From IMG/VR virus record IMGVR_UViG_3300030107_001446, positions 76,244 to 140,243 of that record: a stretch of DNA of 64,000 bases. The stretch is one strand, 5' to 3'. Position numbers and translations under genes: made by a program. The DNA comes from a virus. Position 1 is the stretch's first letter; every line of letters starts with the position of its first letter. The notes below the pieces were generated by a model. That model did not search any database. It saw only the letters and a list, made by a program, of their open reading frames with translations, and was not told where the DNA came from. This document shows positions 52,808 to 60,149 of this stretch, one piece after another.

Positions 52808-53442
52808 ATCAACCAGAAATAATACCTGCATTTAGTCAACCAATATATGTTAACACCGTAGAATTGGATGACTATTTAATATCTGAGGTAGTTAATTCAC
52901 CAACAAATGATGATAGTTTTCATCACGATCCTACCTATAGAAATAATGGTAGTATGTCAGTTGATAGACAATGGTTACAATCTCATCCAGAGATTAGAAA
53001 TATTGTTGAAGAGCATTTAGATAATTATGTATTTAATGAGTTAGGAATTGGAAGACAAAGACATCAATTAATCCATACATGTAGTTGGGTTAATATGCAT
53101 GAGAATGGTGATGTTGCACAAGGTCACACACATACAAATAGTATGTTTAGTGGTGTTATGTATTTTAAAATACCAGAGAATAGTGGTGAGTTAAGATTTC
53201 ATTGTCCTGCAATTATTCCTACATATGTAACACAAACAGTATTACCTGACATAGTTAGATCTAATGTATATAATATGAGAGAGATTAATATTATGCCTGA
53301 GGTAGGTATGATAATAATATTTCCATCACACTTAGCACATAGTGTTAGTGTTAATGAAAGCAATGAGCAGAGATATTCAATGGCATTTAATTATTTTATG
53401 AAAGGTCAATTTGGATACGATGACAACTCATTAACAATATGA
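52804..53442 (+). CDS. 2OG-Fe(II) oxygenase
   Basis: 212 residues. IIPAFSQPIYVNTV start, NGDVAQGHTHTNSMFSGVMYFKIP with HxH, VGMIIIFPSHLAHSVSVNES with the distal His, and EQRYSMAFNYF with the 2-oxoglutarate Arg. Complete set of key residues. The last enzyme of the cluster before a promoter region. Confidence 0.86.
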   Translation: MNQPEIIPAFSQPIYVNTVELDDYLISEVVNSPTNDDSFHHDPTYRNNGSMSVDRQWLQSHPEIRNIVEEHLDNYVFNELGIGRQRHQLIHTCSWVNMHENGDVAQGHTHTNSMFSGVMYFKIPENSGELRFHCPAIIPTYVTQTVLPDIVRSNVYNMREINIMPEVGMIIIFPSHLAHSVSVNESNEQRYSMAFNYFMKGQFGYDDNSLTI

Positions 53443-53777
53443 CAATTCCACTATTATTAGCAGAGGCAATTCCTTTGGAAATTAGAAACATTCTTAAGTC
53501 CCTAAAGAAGGGCATGAAGGTTAAGTTGAAAGATGGTGAAGAAGGGACAATTAATTTTATATCTGACCAATATATAACTGTTAGTTGTAATAGACATGAT
53601 GACCCTAATAGTATGCATGGGTATAAAGAGACAAATGTATTAGTATATCCCCAAGATTGGGATGATATCTATATTGAGGATGAGCATTTTTATAACCATA
53701 AGAATTATAAAGGTTATATCAGAGAACATCCTGGAAATGAAGATTTGCCAACTGATATTACAGGTATGGACAAATAA
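53439..53777 (+). CDS. Conserved-looking small protein, SH3-like start
   Basis: 112 residues. A helical N-terminus is followed by KGMKVKLKDGEEGTINFISDQYITVSC, which looks like a small beta-barrel. It overlaps the last oxygenase by ATGA. I recall similar cyanophage proteins without a function. Confidence 0.6.
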   Translation: MTIPLLLAEAIPLEIRNILKSLKKGMKVKLKDGEEGTINFISDQYITVSCNRHDDPNSMHGYKETNVLVYPQDWDDIYIEDEHFYNHKNYKGYIREHPGNEDLPTDITGMDK

Positions 53778-53794
53778 AAAATATATGATATAAT
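53767..53794 (+). promoter_or_regulatory. Host-type promoter before the methyltransferase region
   Basis: TGGACA (53767-53772), 16 nt, TATAAT (53789-53794), with a second overlapping TATAAT at 53794-53799. Transcription would start near 53801-53806, before the small membrane gene at 53816 and the first methyltransferase. Confidence 0.6.
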
Positions 53795-53815
53795 ATAATA
53801 TATTTGAATTAAAGA

Positions 53816-53983
53816 ATGAGAAAGTGGTGGAGAGTCTGGAAGTATAGTTTAGGGAGTTTTAGCGATGAAACAACGAAGAGGTATGATAATATTGTACTCA
53901 TTATTCGATCTCTTATCTTTCTTACTTATCTCGTCACTAATTGTTTTATTGTTAGTGGTGTAATTAGACATTGGAATGATTGA
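53816..53983 (+). CDS. Small single-pass membrane protein
   Basis: 55 residues. RKWWRVWKYSLGSFSDETTKRYDNI then a hydrophobic segment (LIIRSLIFLTYLVTNCFIVSGVI). I recall very similar small proteins in other cyanophages. It overlaps the first methyltransferase by 8 nt. Function unknown. Confidence 0.65.
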   Translation: MRKWWRVWKYSLGSFSDETTKRYDNIVLIIRSLIFLTYLVTNCFIVSGVIRHWND

Positions 53984-54770
53984 CACAGTATTATATGGTG
54001 ATTGTAGATATACATTACCAACAATAAATCATAAGTGTAGGATGTGTGTTACATCCCCACCTTATTATGGATTGCGAAATTATAAAGGTGCAGATAATCA
54101 AATAGGTTTAGAGCAATCACCTGAGGATTATGTTGATGAGTTAGTTAAAGTATTTCGATTAGTGAGAGATATATTAACTGAGGATGGGACATTATGGGTT
54201 AATATAGGTGATAGTTATTATAACTATCGAGGTGGTAAAGGTCAGGCATTACCTAATCAATCATTTGGTGGTGACCAAGATCTACCACAAATAAATCCTA
54301 GACGTGGTAATAAATTACAAGGATATAAAGAGAAAGATTTAATTGGCATACCTTGGATGTTAGCATTCGCATTACGTCAGGATGGATGGTATCTAAGACA
54401 GGATATAATATGGAATAAACCTAACCCTATGCCTGAGAGTGTAAGAGATAGATGCACTAAATCACATGAGTATATCTTTTTATTATCAAAGAATCAGAAT
54501 TATTATTTTGATGTGGATAGTATTAAAGTGCCAACTGTTGATGGTAAACAATTAAAGAGAAAGAAAACAGTATGGGATGTGAAGGTTAAACCTAATAGAG
54601 CAACTGGACATCACGCAGCATATCCTGAGGAATTAATAACACCTTGTATATTGGCAGGTAGTGAAGAGAATGATATTATACTTGACCCATTTATGGGTAG
54701 TGGTACTACAGGGACAGTTGCCAAGGGATTTGGACGTAGATACATCGGATGTGATTTACAAGAGTATTAA
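53976..54770 (+). CDS. DNA methyltransferase (beta class, N4/N6 type)
   Basis: 264 residues. Motif IV is TSPPYYGLR at residues 26-34, and motif I DPFMGSGTTG lies near the C-terminus, followed by YIGCDLQEY. The order IV then I marks the beta group of amino-methyltransferases; SPPY (not DPPY) is more usual for N4-cytosine enzymes. It methylates DNA bases with S-adenosylmethionine. The next gene is a nuclease-like protein and the one after a second methyltransferase, so it is likely one half of a restriction-modification pair. Confidence 0.87.
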   Translation: MIDTVLYGDCRYTLPTINHKCRMCVTSPPYYGLRNYKGADNQIGLEQSPEDYVDELVKVFRLVRDILTEDGTLWVNIGDSYYNYRGGKGQALPNQSFGGDQDLPQINPRRGNKLQGYKEKDLIGIPWMLAFALRQDGWYLRQDIIWNKPNPMPESVRDRCTKSHEYIFLLSKNQNYYFDVDSIKVPTVDGKQLKRKKTVWDVKVKPNRATGHHAAYPEELITPCILAGSEENDIILDPFMGSGTTGTVAKGFGRRYIGCDLQEY

Positions 54771-54843
54771 GGAATGTTACAAATAAAAGACGTGGCGTAA
54801 ATATATGTTATATTAAGTATGTCAAACAAATACTATTCATAAA

Positions 54844-55500
54844 ATGACAAAGACTTTTAAAACAGATTTAATATCCGACCTTGAGACAGTAACATTATGT
54901 GCTATCAAGGATTTAAATGAGTATATCACCGACTTTAGGATATATGGACGTAGTTTACAAGACTACAAGAATACAATGAATACAGCAGACTTCACAAAGT
55001 TTTTCCAATATATTGTGAATGATGCCATTGAAGATACAATCAAGAATCTAGGTATTGATGCTAGACGTGAAGAGGTATCAGGATATGATTATGTCTTTGG
55101 TGATACACCAGTTGAATTTAAATTAATGGGTGGAGACAGTAAGGCATCATTTGCTACTGGTAATAAGACATCACACTTTGGTGGTGCAAAGACTAACATA
55201 GTATGGACAATTAAATATACATTTAATGATAATCAAATTGATTCATTTGGTATGGTTGTTATCGATACTAACTTAACAGAGTCAAATGTATGGAAGTCAT
55301 CATCAGGACGTAAGGATAGTTTCTCAACACTTGAATTATTAGTGGGTGAAGAGAATTGTATATTATCTCAAATAGGTATAGTAAGACCTGCAACAAAGAA
55401 ATTACATTTCTTACCATTACCTACTCAACAAATATTACCTGTTGATAATGAAGTTAAAAGTTTAAACTTCTCAGGATTTGAGAAGATGAGAGATTTATAA
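54844..55500 (+). CDS. PD-(D/E)XK-like protein, candidate restriction endonuclease
   Basis: 218 residues. The segment SGYDYVFGDTPVEFKLMGG has Asp82 and Glu91-x-Lys93, the D-x(8)-E-x-K layout of type II restriction enzymes. It is followed by SFATGNKTSHFGGAKTNIVWTIKY, and such enzymes often carry a similar TGNK-x-S stretch after the catalytic core. It sits between two SPPY-type methyltransferases in the same direction. I know no family name for it; the call rests on the motif and the neighbourhood. If active, it would cut unmodified DNA. Confidence 0.62.
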   Translation: MTKTFKTDLISDLETVTLCAIKDLNEYITDFRIYGRSLQDYKNTMNTADFTKFFQYIVNDAIEDTIKNLGIDARREEVSGYDYVFGDTPVEFKLMGGDSKASFATGNKTSHFGGAKTNIVWTIKYTFNDNQIDSFGMVVIDTNLTESNVWKSSSGRKDSFSTLELLVGEENCILSQIGIVRPATKKLHFLPLPTQQILPVDNEVKSLNFSGFEKMRDL

Positions 55501-55505
55501 ATCTC

Positions 55506-55534
55506 TTGACAATATCCGAGGATGCCAGTATAAT
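55506..55534 (+). promoter_or_regulatory. Perfect consensus sigma70 promoter
   Basis: TTGACA (55506-55511), exactly 17 nt, TATAAT (55529-55534). Transcription would start near 55541, 17 nt before the ATG at 55558. It is the best host-type promoter in the window and gives the second methyltransferase and following genes independent, probably immediate-early, expression. Confidence 0.85.
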
Positions 55535-55557
55535 AGGGTATCCTCTATTAATGTTGA

Positions 55558-56403
55558 ATGCTAGAAGTTAATAAAACATACCATATTAATTGCATTGCAG
55601 GGATGGAGAAACTTGATGATAAATCAGTTGATTTAGTCGTCACGTCACCACCCTATGATGATTTAAGGACATACAACGACTCTAGTAGTTGGAGTATGGA
55701 AGTATTCTATGCAGTTGCTTGTCAACTGGAGAGAGTATTAAAAGATGGTGGTGTTATAATGTGGAATGTGAATGATGCTACAGTAAATGGTAGTGAGACA
55801 GGCACAAGTTTTAGACAGGCATTACATTTTAAAGATGTATGTGGTTTAAGACTACATGATACTATGATATATGAGAAAACAGGCATTGCTTTTGCATCAG
55901 GCAGTAAGAGTGTTAGGTATTCTCAAGCATTTGAATATTGCTTTATACTATCTAAGGGTAAACCTAAGACAGTTAATATTATCATGGATAAACCTAATAA
56001 GTGGGCAGGATCCACATCATGGGGTAAAGCAAGAAGTAGAAAGAAAACAGGTGAATTAGATATTAGAGAGAATAAGACAAATCCGATTAAAGAATATGGT
56101 GCTAGGAATAATATTTGGAGGATTAAGAATTGTGGAGGATTTGGACAATCAAATAAAGAGAGTTACAAACATCCTGCAACAATGCCAGAGGAGTTAGCAT
56201 TAGGTCATATTCAAACATGGACAAATGAAGGTGATTTAGTATTGGATCCTTTCATGGGTAGTGGCACAACAGCACAAGTATCCTTAGAAAATAAGAGAAA
56301 CTTCATTGGATTTGAAATTGATGATACATACTATAAAATGTGTCTAGATAGAATGAAACCATTGCAAGATAATTTATTAACAAGATTAAATGACATTGCG
56401 TAG
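55558..56403 (+). CDS. DNA methyltransferase 2 (beta class)
   Basis: 281 residues. TSPPYDDLRTY at residues 29-39 is motif IV, and DPFMGSGTTAQVSLENKRNFIGFEID is motif I near residue 238. The target-recognition region between them differs from the first enzyme. SPPY suggests N4-cytosine. It is driven by its own very strong promoter rather than by the nuclease transcript, so modification could begin before restriction. Two methyltransferases would suit an asymmetric target. Confidence 0.87.
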   Translation: MLEVNKTYHINCIAGMEKLDDKSVDLVVTSPPYDDLRTYNDSSSWSMEVFYAVACQLERVLKDGGVIMWNVNDATVNGSETGTSFRQALHFKDVCGLRLHDTMIYEKTGIAFASGSKSVRYSQAFEYCFILSKGKPKTVNIIMDKPNKWAGSTSWGKARSRKKTGELDIRENKTNPIKEYGARNNIWRIKNCGGFGQSNKESYKHPATMPEELALGHIQTWTNEGDLVLDPFMGSGTTAQVSLENKRNFIGFEIDDTYYKMCLDRMKPLQDNLLTRLNDIA

Positions 56404-56608
56404 TAAAGTTTGGGTATCACCCAAATCTGATAATGCTAAAGAAAAATACTTAAAATATTTAAATAGTAAGAATATTGTAAGATTAGAGCATAAAAGAAAA
56501 GACAGATGGTTCTTTTCATCTATTGATAACCCCGATTATATGTTTTGGGTAGATTATCCAAATGATAATAATTGGGACTATAAGGAGTTAAACAATGACA
56601 CCAATTAA
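56390..56608 (+). CDS. Hypothetical 72-residue protein
   Basis: 72 residues, overlapping the methyltransferase stop by 14 nt and the next gene by 14 nt. Basic N-terminal half (VSPKSDNAKEKYLKYL), a Trp/Phe cluster (RWFFSSIDNPDYMFWV) and acidic end. Function unknown. Confidence 0.58.
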   Translation: MTLRSKVWVSPKSDNAKEKYLKYLNSKNIVRLEHKRKDRWFFSSIDNPDYMFWVDYPNDNNWDYKELNNDTN

Positions 56609-56858
56609 TGTAACAGAAACAGAGCATCCCGCAGCGATGCATCAACAAGATGTAAATTCATGCATCGCTCATTTAAGAGATGCAGTAGTTGACTATGTAG
56701 AGAGCGAAGTTGTAACTCCTGGAGAATTTGTAAATTGTGTTAAATCAGCACTAGGTGATAGCATAACATATCATCAACAACGATTAGATTTGTTGAAAGA
56801 TGTTGAGCATCTATTGAATCAAACATCTAATAAGGAGTTATTAAATGAAGGGCAATGA
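56595..56858 (+). CDS. Hypothetical helical protein
   Basis: 87 residues, mainly helical (DVNSCIAHLRDAVVDYVESEVV, then RLDLLKDVEHLL). Overlaps both neighbours. Function unknown; part of the early small-gene run. Confidence 0.58.
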   Translation: MTPINVTETEHPAAMHQQDVNSCIAHLRDAVVDYVESEVVTPGEFVNCVKSALGDSITYHQQRLDLLKDVEHLLNQTSNKELLNEGQ

Positions 56859-57054
56859 AGGAGACGAGGCAGCGAAGGCACTTGAAAAACTAATTAATTT
56901 AACTAAGAAATACTCAGAAACTGAATTGGATGAGGATGGATTAAGAGAATCAATTAGTGAAAGAATAAATGCAACAAATGAGTTGAAAGATATTCTTACT
57001 AAGGCAAAGAATGCACGAGAAAGTTCTTATAAACAATGGCGAGCAAGTGATTAA
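56845..57054 (+). CDS. Hypothetical charged helical protein
   Basis: 69 residues, Lys/Glu-rich, coiled-coil-like. It overlaps the previous gene and shares one base with the next start. Function unknown. Confidence 0.55.
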   Translation: MKGNEGDEAAKALEKLINLTKKYSETELDEDGLRESISERINATNELKDILTKAKNARESSYKQWRASD

Positions 57055-57581
57055 TGTATGACGTTAAAGTTATAGATGATTATTTCCCAGAGTGGTTAGT
57101 TAATATTGTAAGTAGGGATACTGAGCAAATGCCAGTAACCTATACTAACTCACCATATAATACATTTGATAGAGCAAGATTCTTTGGATGTATGATGATA
57201 GAGCAAGATAAACCAAAAGATCATCCACCTTATTGGTTTAATGAATATTTTAATAGATGTATCTATAATGATATATTGAAAGAATATGAAATAACTAATT
57301 GCTACCGTATATTATTAAATGGACAATTACCTGATATGAATGGATGCAATCATAATGATGCAGACTCTCAGGATTATATGACAGCAATTTATATGGCACA
57401 TGGCACAAGTGGTGATACTGTTATAGTTGATAACCACGATTGTGATTATAAGAGAGTGCCATTTAAGGAAGGAAGGATAGTTATATTCAATAGTAGTATA
57501 TGGCACAGAGGTGAAGCACCTAAGGAAGGATACAGAGTAACACTAGGAGCAGTATATCCACTATTCAAACCAACATTATGA
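57054..57581 (+). CDS. 2OG-Fe(II) oxygenase, early-region copy
   Basis: 175 residues. GCNHNDADSQDYMTAIYM has HND as the metal pair, EGRIVIFNSSIWHRGEAPKEGYRVTLGAVYPL has the distal His and the Arg. It is the only clear oxygenase in the small-gene early region, so its timing should differ from the others. The substrate may be a host component. Confidence 0.78.
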   Translation: MYDVKVIDDYFPEWLVNIVSRDTEQMPVTYTNSPYNTFDRARFFGCMMIEQDKPKDHPPYWFNEYFNRCIYNDILKEYEITNCYRILLNGQLPDMNGCNHNDADSQDYMTAIYMAHGTSGDTVIVDNHDCDYKRVPFKEGRIVIFNSSIWHRGEAPKEGYRVTLGAVYPLFKPTL

Positions 57582-57682
57582 TACCAACACCAATATTTGA
57601 ATTAATTGTTTTAGTTATAGGCATTATATGGATAAATGTGTTATTATCACATTTAGGAGTATATGGTGATGATGAAGAATGA
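57578..57682 (+). CDS. Tiny membrane protein
   Basis: 34 residues, mostly one hydrophobic segment (FELIVLVIGIIWINVLLSHL) with an acidic end GDDEE. ATGA overlaps at both ends support it. Function unknown. Confidence 0.5.
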   Translation: MIPTPIFELIVLVIGIIWINVLLSHLGVYGDDEE

Positions 57683-58095
57683 ATCTCAATCTCGACCTAA
57701 ACCAATTAAAATATTTAAGGGGAGTATTATCCATTGCTAGGATGTATAAACCATATGAGGATAGAGGGGACGCTAATTTATGTCCTAAGGGGACACTATG
57801 GAATGATTTTCAAGAGGATTTGTTTATACAAGTAGAAGCAGCGATACAAAGACAGTATCCAAAGTGTCCACCTTGGTCACCATACGGTCAGTTTTCGACT
57901 ATAATAGAAGAGTCAAGGAAATTAAACGAGCAAATGACTTCAAAAGCACTCACAAAAGCAGATTTCGACCTAATCAACCTTGTTTTTTCAAGTGCAGCAG
58001 CACTTGATGTAGATGTGAAACTTGTTGATGATGGTGATACCACACACGACCACTTTTCAGATGTGTGGAATAAAGTTATCGATGGAGGTAACTAA
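57679..58095 (+). CDS. Hypothetical 138-residue protein
   Basis: 138 residues. YLRGVLSIARMYKPYEDRGDANLCP followed by FQEDLFIQVEAAIQRQYPKCPPW; helical, with several Asp at the end. Overlaps the previous gene by ATGA and is one base from the next. Function unknown. Confidence 0.6.
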   Translation: MNLNLDLNQLKYLRGVLSIARMYKPYEDRGDANLCPKGTLWNDFQEDLFIQVEAAIQRQYPKCPPWSPYGQFSTIIEESRKLNEQMTSKALTKADFDLINLVFSSAAALDVDVKLVDDGDTTHDHFSDVWNKVIDGGN

Positions 58096-58096
58096 T

Positions 58097-58279
58097 ATGT
58101 CATCATTACATCACGAGTCACTACTTGAAACATGCTACGAGGAAGCATGGGTAGATTTCGCAAAAACAAATAACCTAACATTTGACCAACTGGATGCACT
58201 AGACCAAAATAGTGAGTTAGGTTACCTGCCAGTAATAGCAGAGGATGCACAAAGAAGATTTGAGGAGTTGTGCAGATGA
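58097..58279 (+). CDS. Hypothetical 60-residue protein
   Basis: 60 residues from the ATG one base after the previous stop; a longer frame from 58022 would run inside that gene. Acidic (ETCYEEAWVDFAKTNNL). Overlaps the next gene by ATGA. Confidence 0.56.
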   Translation: MSSLHHESLLETCYEEAWVDFAKTNNLTFDQLDALDQNSELGYLPVIAEDAQRRFEELCR

Positions 58280-58407
58280 ATAAATTTGAAATAACATTTG
58301 ATGAGCAATATCAACTCATTAAATTATATGATTTACTTAGGGATAATGGTATGATAAATGACCTACCTAATGAAATCGAAACATTCTTTGAAAAACTACT
58401 GGACTAA
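58276..58407 (+). CDS. Tiny acidic protein
   Basis: 43 residues (FDEQYQLIKLYDLLRDNGM and following). ATGA overlap at the start and a 4-nt gap to the next gene support it. Function unknown. Confidence 0.5.
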   Translation: MNKFEITFDEQYQLIKLYDLLRDNGMINDLPNEIETFFEKLLD

Positions 58408-58411
58408 TTAA

Positions 58412-58702
58412 ATGACACTAACCAAATCATTATTCACAACTGATGAGATACAGGATCTCAAAGAAGAGTTTGTAGAGTTTCAAATTAATGAAATGACTAC
58501 TGAAGAGATGGCAGCATACATTCGTGATGCTGAATTAAAGAAAGTTAATCCATTAACTGAAGACCAACTCAGAAATGAAATTGATGAGTATGATGAGTAT
58601 TTGTATGAAATACTTGCAAATTATGTTAAGGATGTAGATAATAGTTGGGAAATATTAAATGAGTTTATACACGATAGACAACAAAACATTTATTTTGAAT
58701 AA
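58412..58702 (+). CDS. Hypothetical acidic protein
   Basis: 96 residues, strongly acidic, helical (TTDEIQDLKEEFVEFQINEM; EIDEYDEYLYEIL). It shares one base with the next gene. An acidic, helical protein expressed early could mimic DNA, but no such family is recognised. Confidence 0.58.
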   Translation: MTLTKSLFTTDEIQDLKEEFVEFQINEMTTEEMAAYIRDAELKKVNPLTEDQLRNEIDEYDEYLYEILANYVKDVDNSWEILNEFIHDRQQNIYFE

Positions 58703-58926
58703 TGGAAGTAATCATCACACCAGAAAATGTCACAATGGCATTATCCCCAAAACAATGGGAATTAACTGATTATCAGTTATCATCACTTATTGAGTTTATC
58801 AATGAGAATAACCAATATAATGATGAAGAAGAGACTATCGATCATTGGGATGAGATAGCATACAAATTAATGCAACAATGGGACTATAGGTATGCAGATG
58901 AAAAGAGAAGATACATTCGAGAGTAA
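58702..58926 (+). CDS. Hypothetical 74-residue protein
   Basis: 74 residues (KQWELTDYQLSSLIEFINENN; WDEIAYKLMQQWDYRY). Overlaps the previous stop by one base and is followed one base later by the next gene. Function unknown. Confidence 0.56.
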   Translation: MEVIITPENVTMALSPKQWELTDYQLSSLIEFINENNQYNDEEETIDHWDEIAYKLMQQWDYRYADEKRRYIRE

Positions 58927-58927
58927 T

Positions 58928-59089
58928 ATGGAGAATTTTATAACAAGATATGCTAACCAAAAAGGTTACACCACTAGGGAATGCTACACACCTATCAAAG
59001 TGCAAGAAGTTCCTGAAGCATTCAAGCATAAATATGCTACATACGATGAATACATCGATGCACTAGCAGATTACATTAATGGTTATTAA
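58928..59089 (+). CDS. Hypothetical 53-residue protein
   Basis: 53 residues from the ATG one base after the previous stop; the longer frame from 58892 overlaps the preceding gene. Sequence NFITRYANQKGYTTRECY, then EYIDALADYINGY. Function unknown. Confidence 0.53.
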   Translation: MENFITRYANQKGYTTRECYTPIKVQEVPEAFKHKYATYDEYIDALADYINGY

Positions 59090-59091
59090 TT

Positions 59092-59298
59092 ATGGCACTA
59101 AGTAAACAAGTAAAAGACAGTTTAGAAGCAGCATCCGAGGATTTGAGGAATGCGTTGGCATTTAGTGCCAGATGTGAGAAACCTTACATATCAAAACATA
59201 TTGCAGATATGTTATCACAAATTGATAATATAATATATGTTGTCCCAATATTAGATAAAGTGGAGGAAATGCAGGATGGCATCATTGATGATAACTGA
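59092..59298 (+). CDS. Hypothetical 68-residue protein
   Basis: 68 residues, helical (VKDSLEAASEDLRNALAFSARCEKP). It overlaps the next gene by 23 nt if that gene starts at its first ATG. Function unknown. Confidence 0.55.
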   Translation: MALSKQVKDSLEAASEDLRNALAFSARCEKPYISKHIADMLSQIDNIIYVVPILDKVEEMQDGIIDDN

Positions 59299-59668
59299 TG
59301 GAGTTAGGGATAACGATGAATTAAAATATTATGAGGACATTTATATTACTGATGATAATATAACTGTTGAATCTAAACAATTACCTGCTTATACTATAGT
59401 AGATAATACATATTATACTGGTGAAACTACTGAAGGATACAGAGTAAATGCTAGGATTAAATGTCAACTAGGCAATCCCGAAGGGATGCAGAGACACATG
59501 ACAGCAGGTGATAAGGTATTAAATCCTATGATATTTAATGGTAATATATTATGGACATATGAAAAGATAGGTATGTTTGATACAGTAGCAGAAAGTAAAT
59601 CATTTATTGAATCATACATCAATGAGGATGCAACTAAACTAATCAATGAGAGACAGCATGATGTGTGA
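59276..59668 (+). CDS. Hypothetical 130-residue protein
   Basis: 130 residues, beta-rich centre (YIVDNTYYTGETTEGYRVNARIKCQLG-like pattern) and helical end. A second ATG at 59288 would shorten the overlap with the gene before. Function unknown. Confidence 0.57.
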   Translation: MASLMITDGVRDNDELKYYEDIYITDDNITVESKQLPAYTIVDNTYYTGETTEGYRVNARIKCQLGNPEGMQRHMTAGDKVLNPMIFNGNILWTYEKIGMFDTVAESKSFIESYINEDATKLINERQHDV

Positions 59669-59716
59669 CAGTTGATAAAGAGTCCAATACTATGCCCATT
59701 CTTGCCCACATGTGCT

Positions 59717-59722
59717 TATAAT
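59717..59722 (+). promoter_or_regulatory. TATAAT -10 box
   Basis: TATAAT with no good -35 at proper spacing, 29 nt before the ATG at 59751. It lies in an 82-nt gap between genes, so a host-type promoter is plausible. Confidence 0.4.
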
Positions 59723-59750
59723 ATGCGAGTATCAATCGCATTCTTGCTTA

Positions 59751-60008
59751 ATGACAGTAACACGCACTAGAAGGACTAGGAAGGCATCTACAACTAAGAA
59801 ATCCCCTGCTAGACCTAAAGTGACTAAAGTTACACCACCTGCAAGACCTGATACACTTCTCAAATTTGATGACTACAAGAAAGACATCAAATTAAGACTA
59901 GAAATCCATAACTATGAGATTTCAGCACTATGGGATGATGTTAAATGGTCTTATGATAAAATCTCTAAGTATGTCAAATCATCATATGATAGGGCATTCA
60001 ACCAGTAG
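59751..60008 (+). CDS. Small basic, possibly DNA-binding protein
   Basis: 85 residues from the ATG that follows the promoter-like box; the longer in-frame start at 59712 lies on the -10 box. The first 35 residues are Lys/Arg/Thr/Pro-rich (RTRRTRKASTTKKSPARPKVTKV), histone-tail-like. The rest is helical with Tyr/Trp. It may bind nucleic acid. A strong terminator follows, so it is a single-gene unit. Confidence 0.6.
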   Translation: MTVTRTRRTRKASTTKKSPARPKVTKVTPPARPDTLLKFDDYKKDIKLRLEIHNYEISALWDDVKWSYDKISKYVKSSYDRAFNQ

Positions 60009-60020
60009 AGTAAGTGTCAC

Positions 60021-60046
60021 AAGACCCCTACACAGGGGTCTTTTTT
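60021..60046 (+). terminator. Rho-independent terminator
   Basis: AAGACCCC (60021-60028), 6-nt loop, GGGGTCTT (60035-60042) and a run of T. Ends the unit of the basic protein. Confidence 0.9.
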
Positions 60047-60149
60047 AATGTATAATAATAATATGAGATGAAAGTTATGCGGATGCACAATTAAGTGCTA
60101 GTCAACCGAGCAACATACAATCATCTCTTTCAATTTATTATTAAATCCC

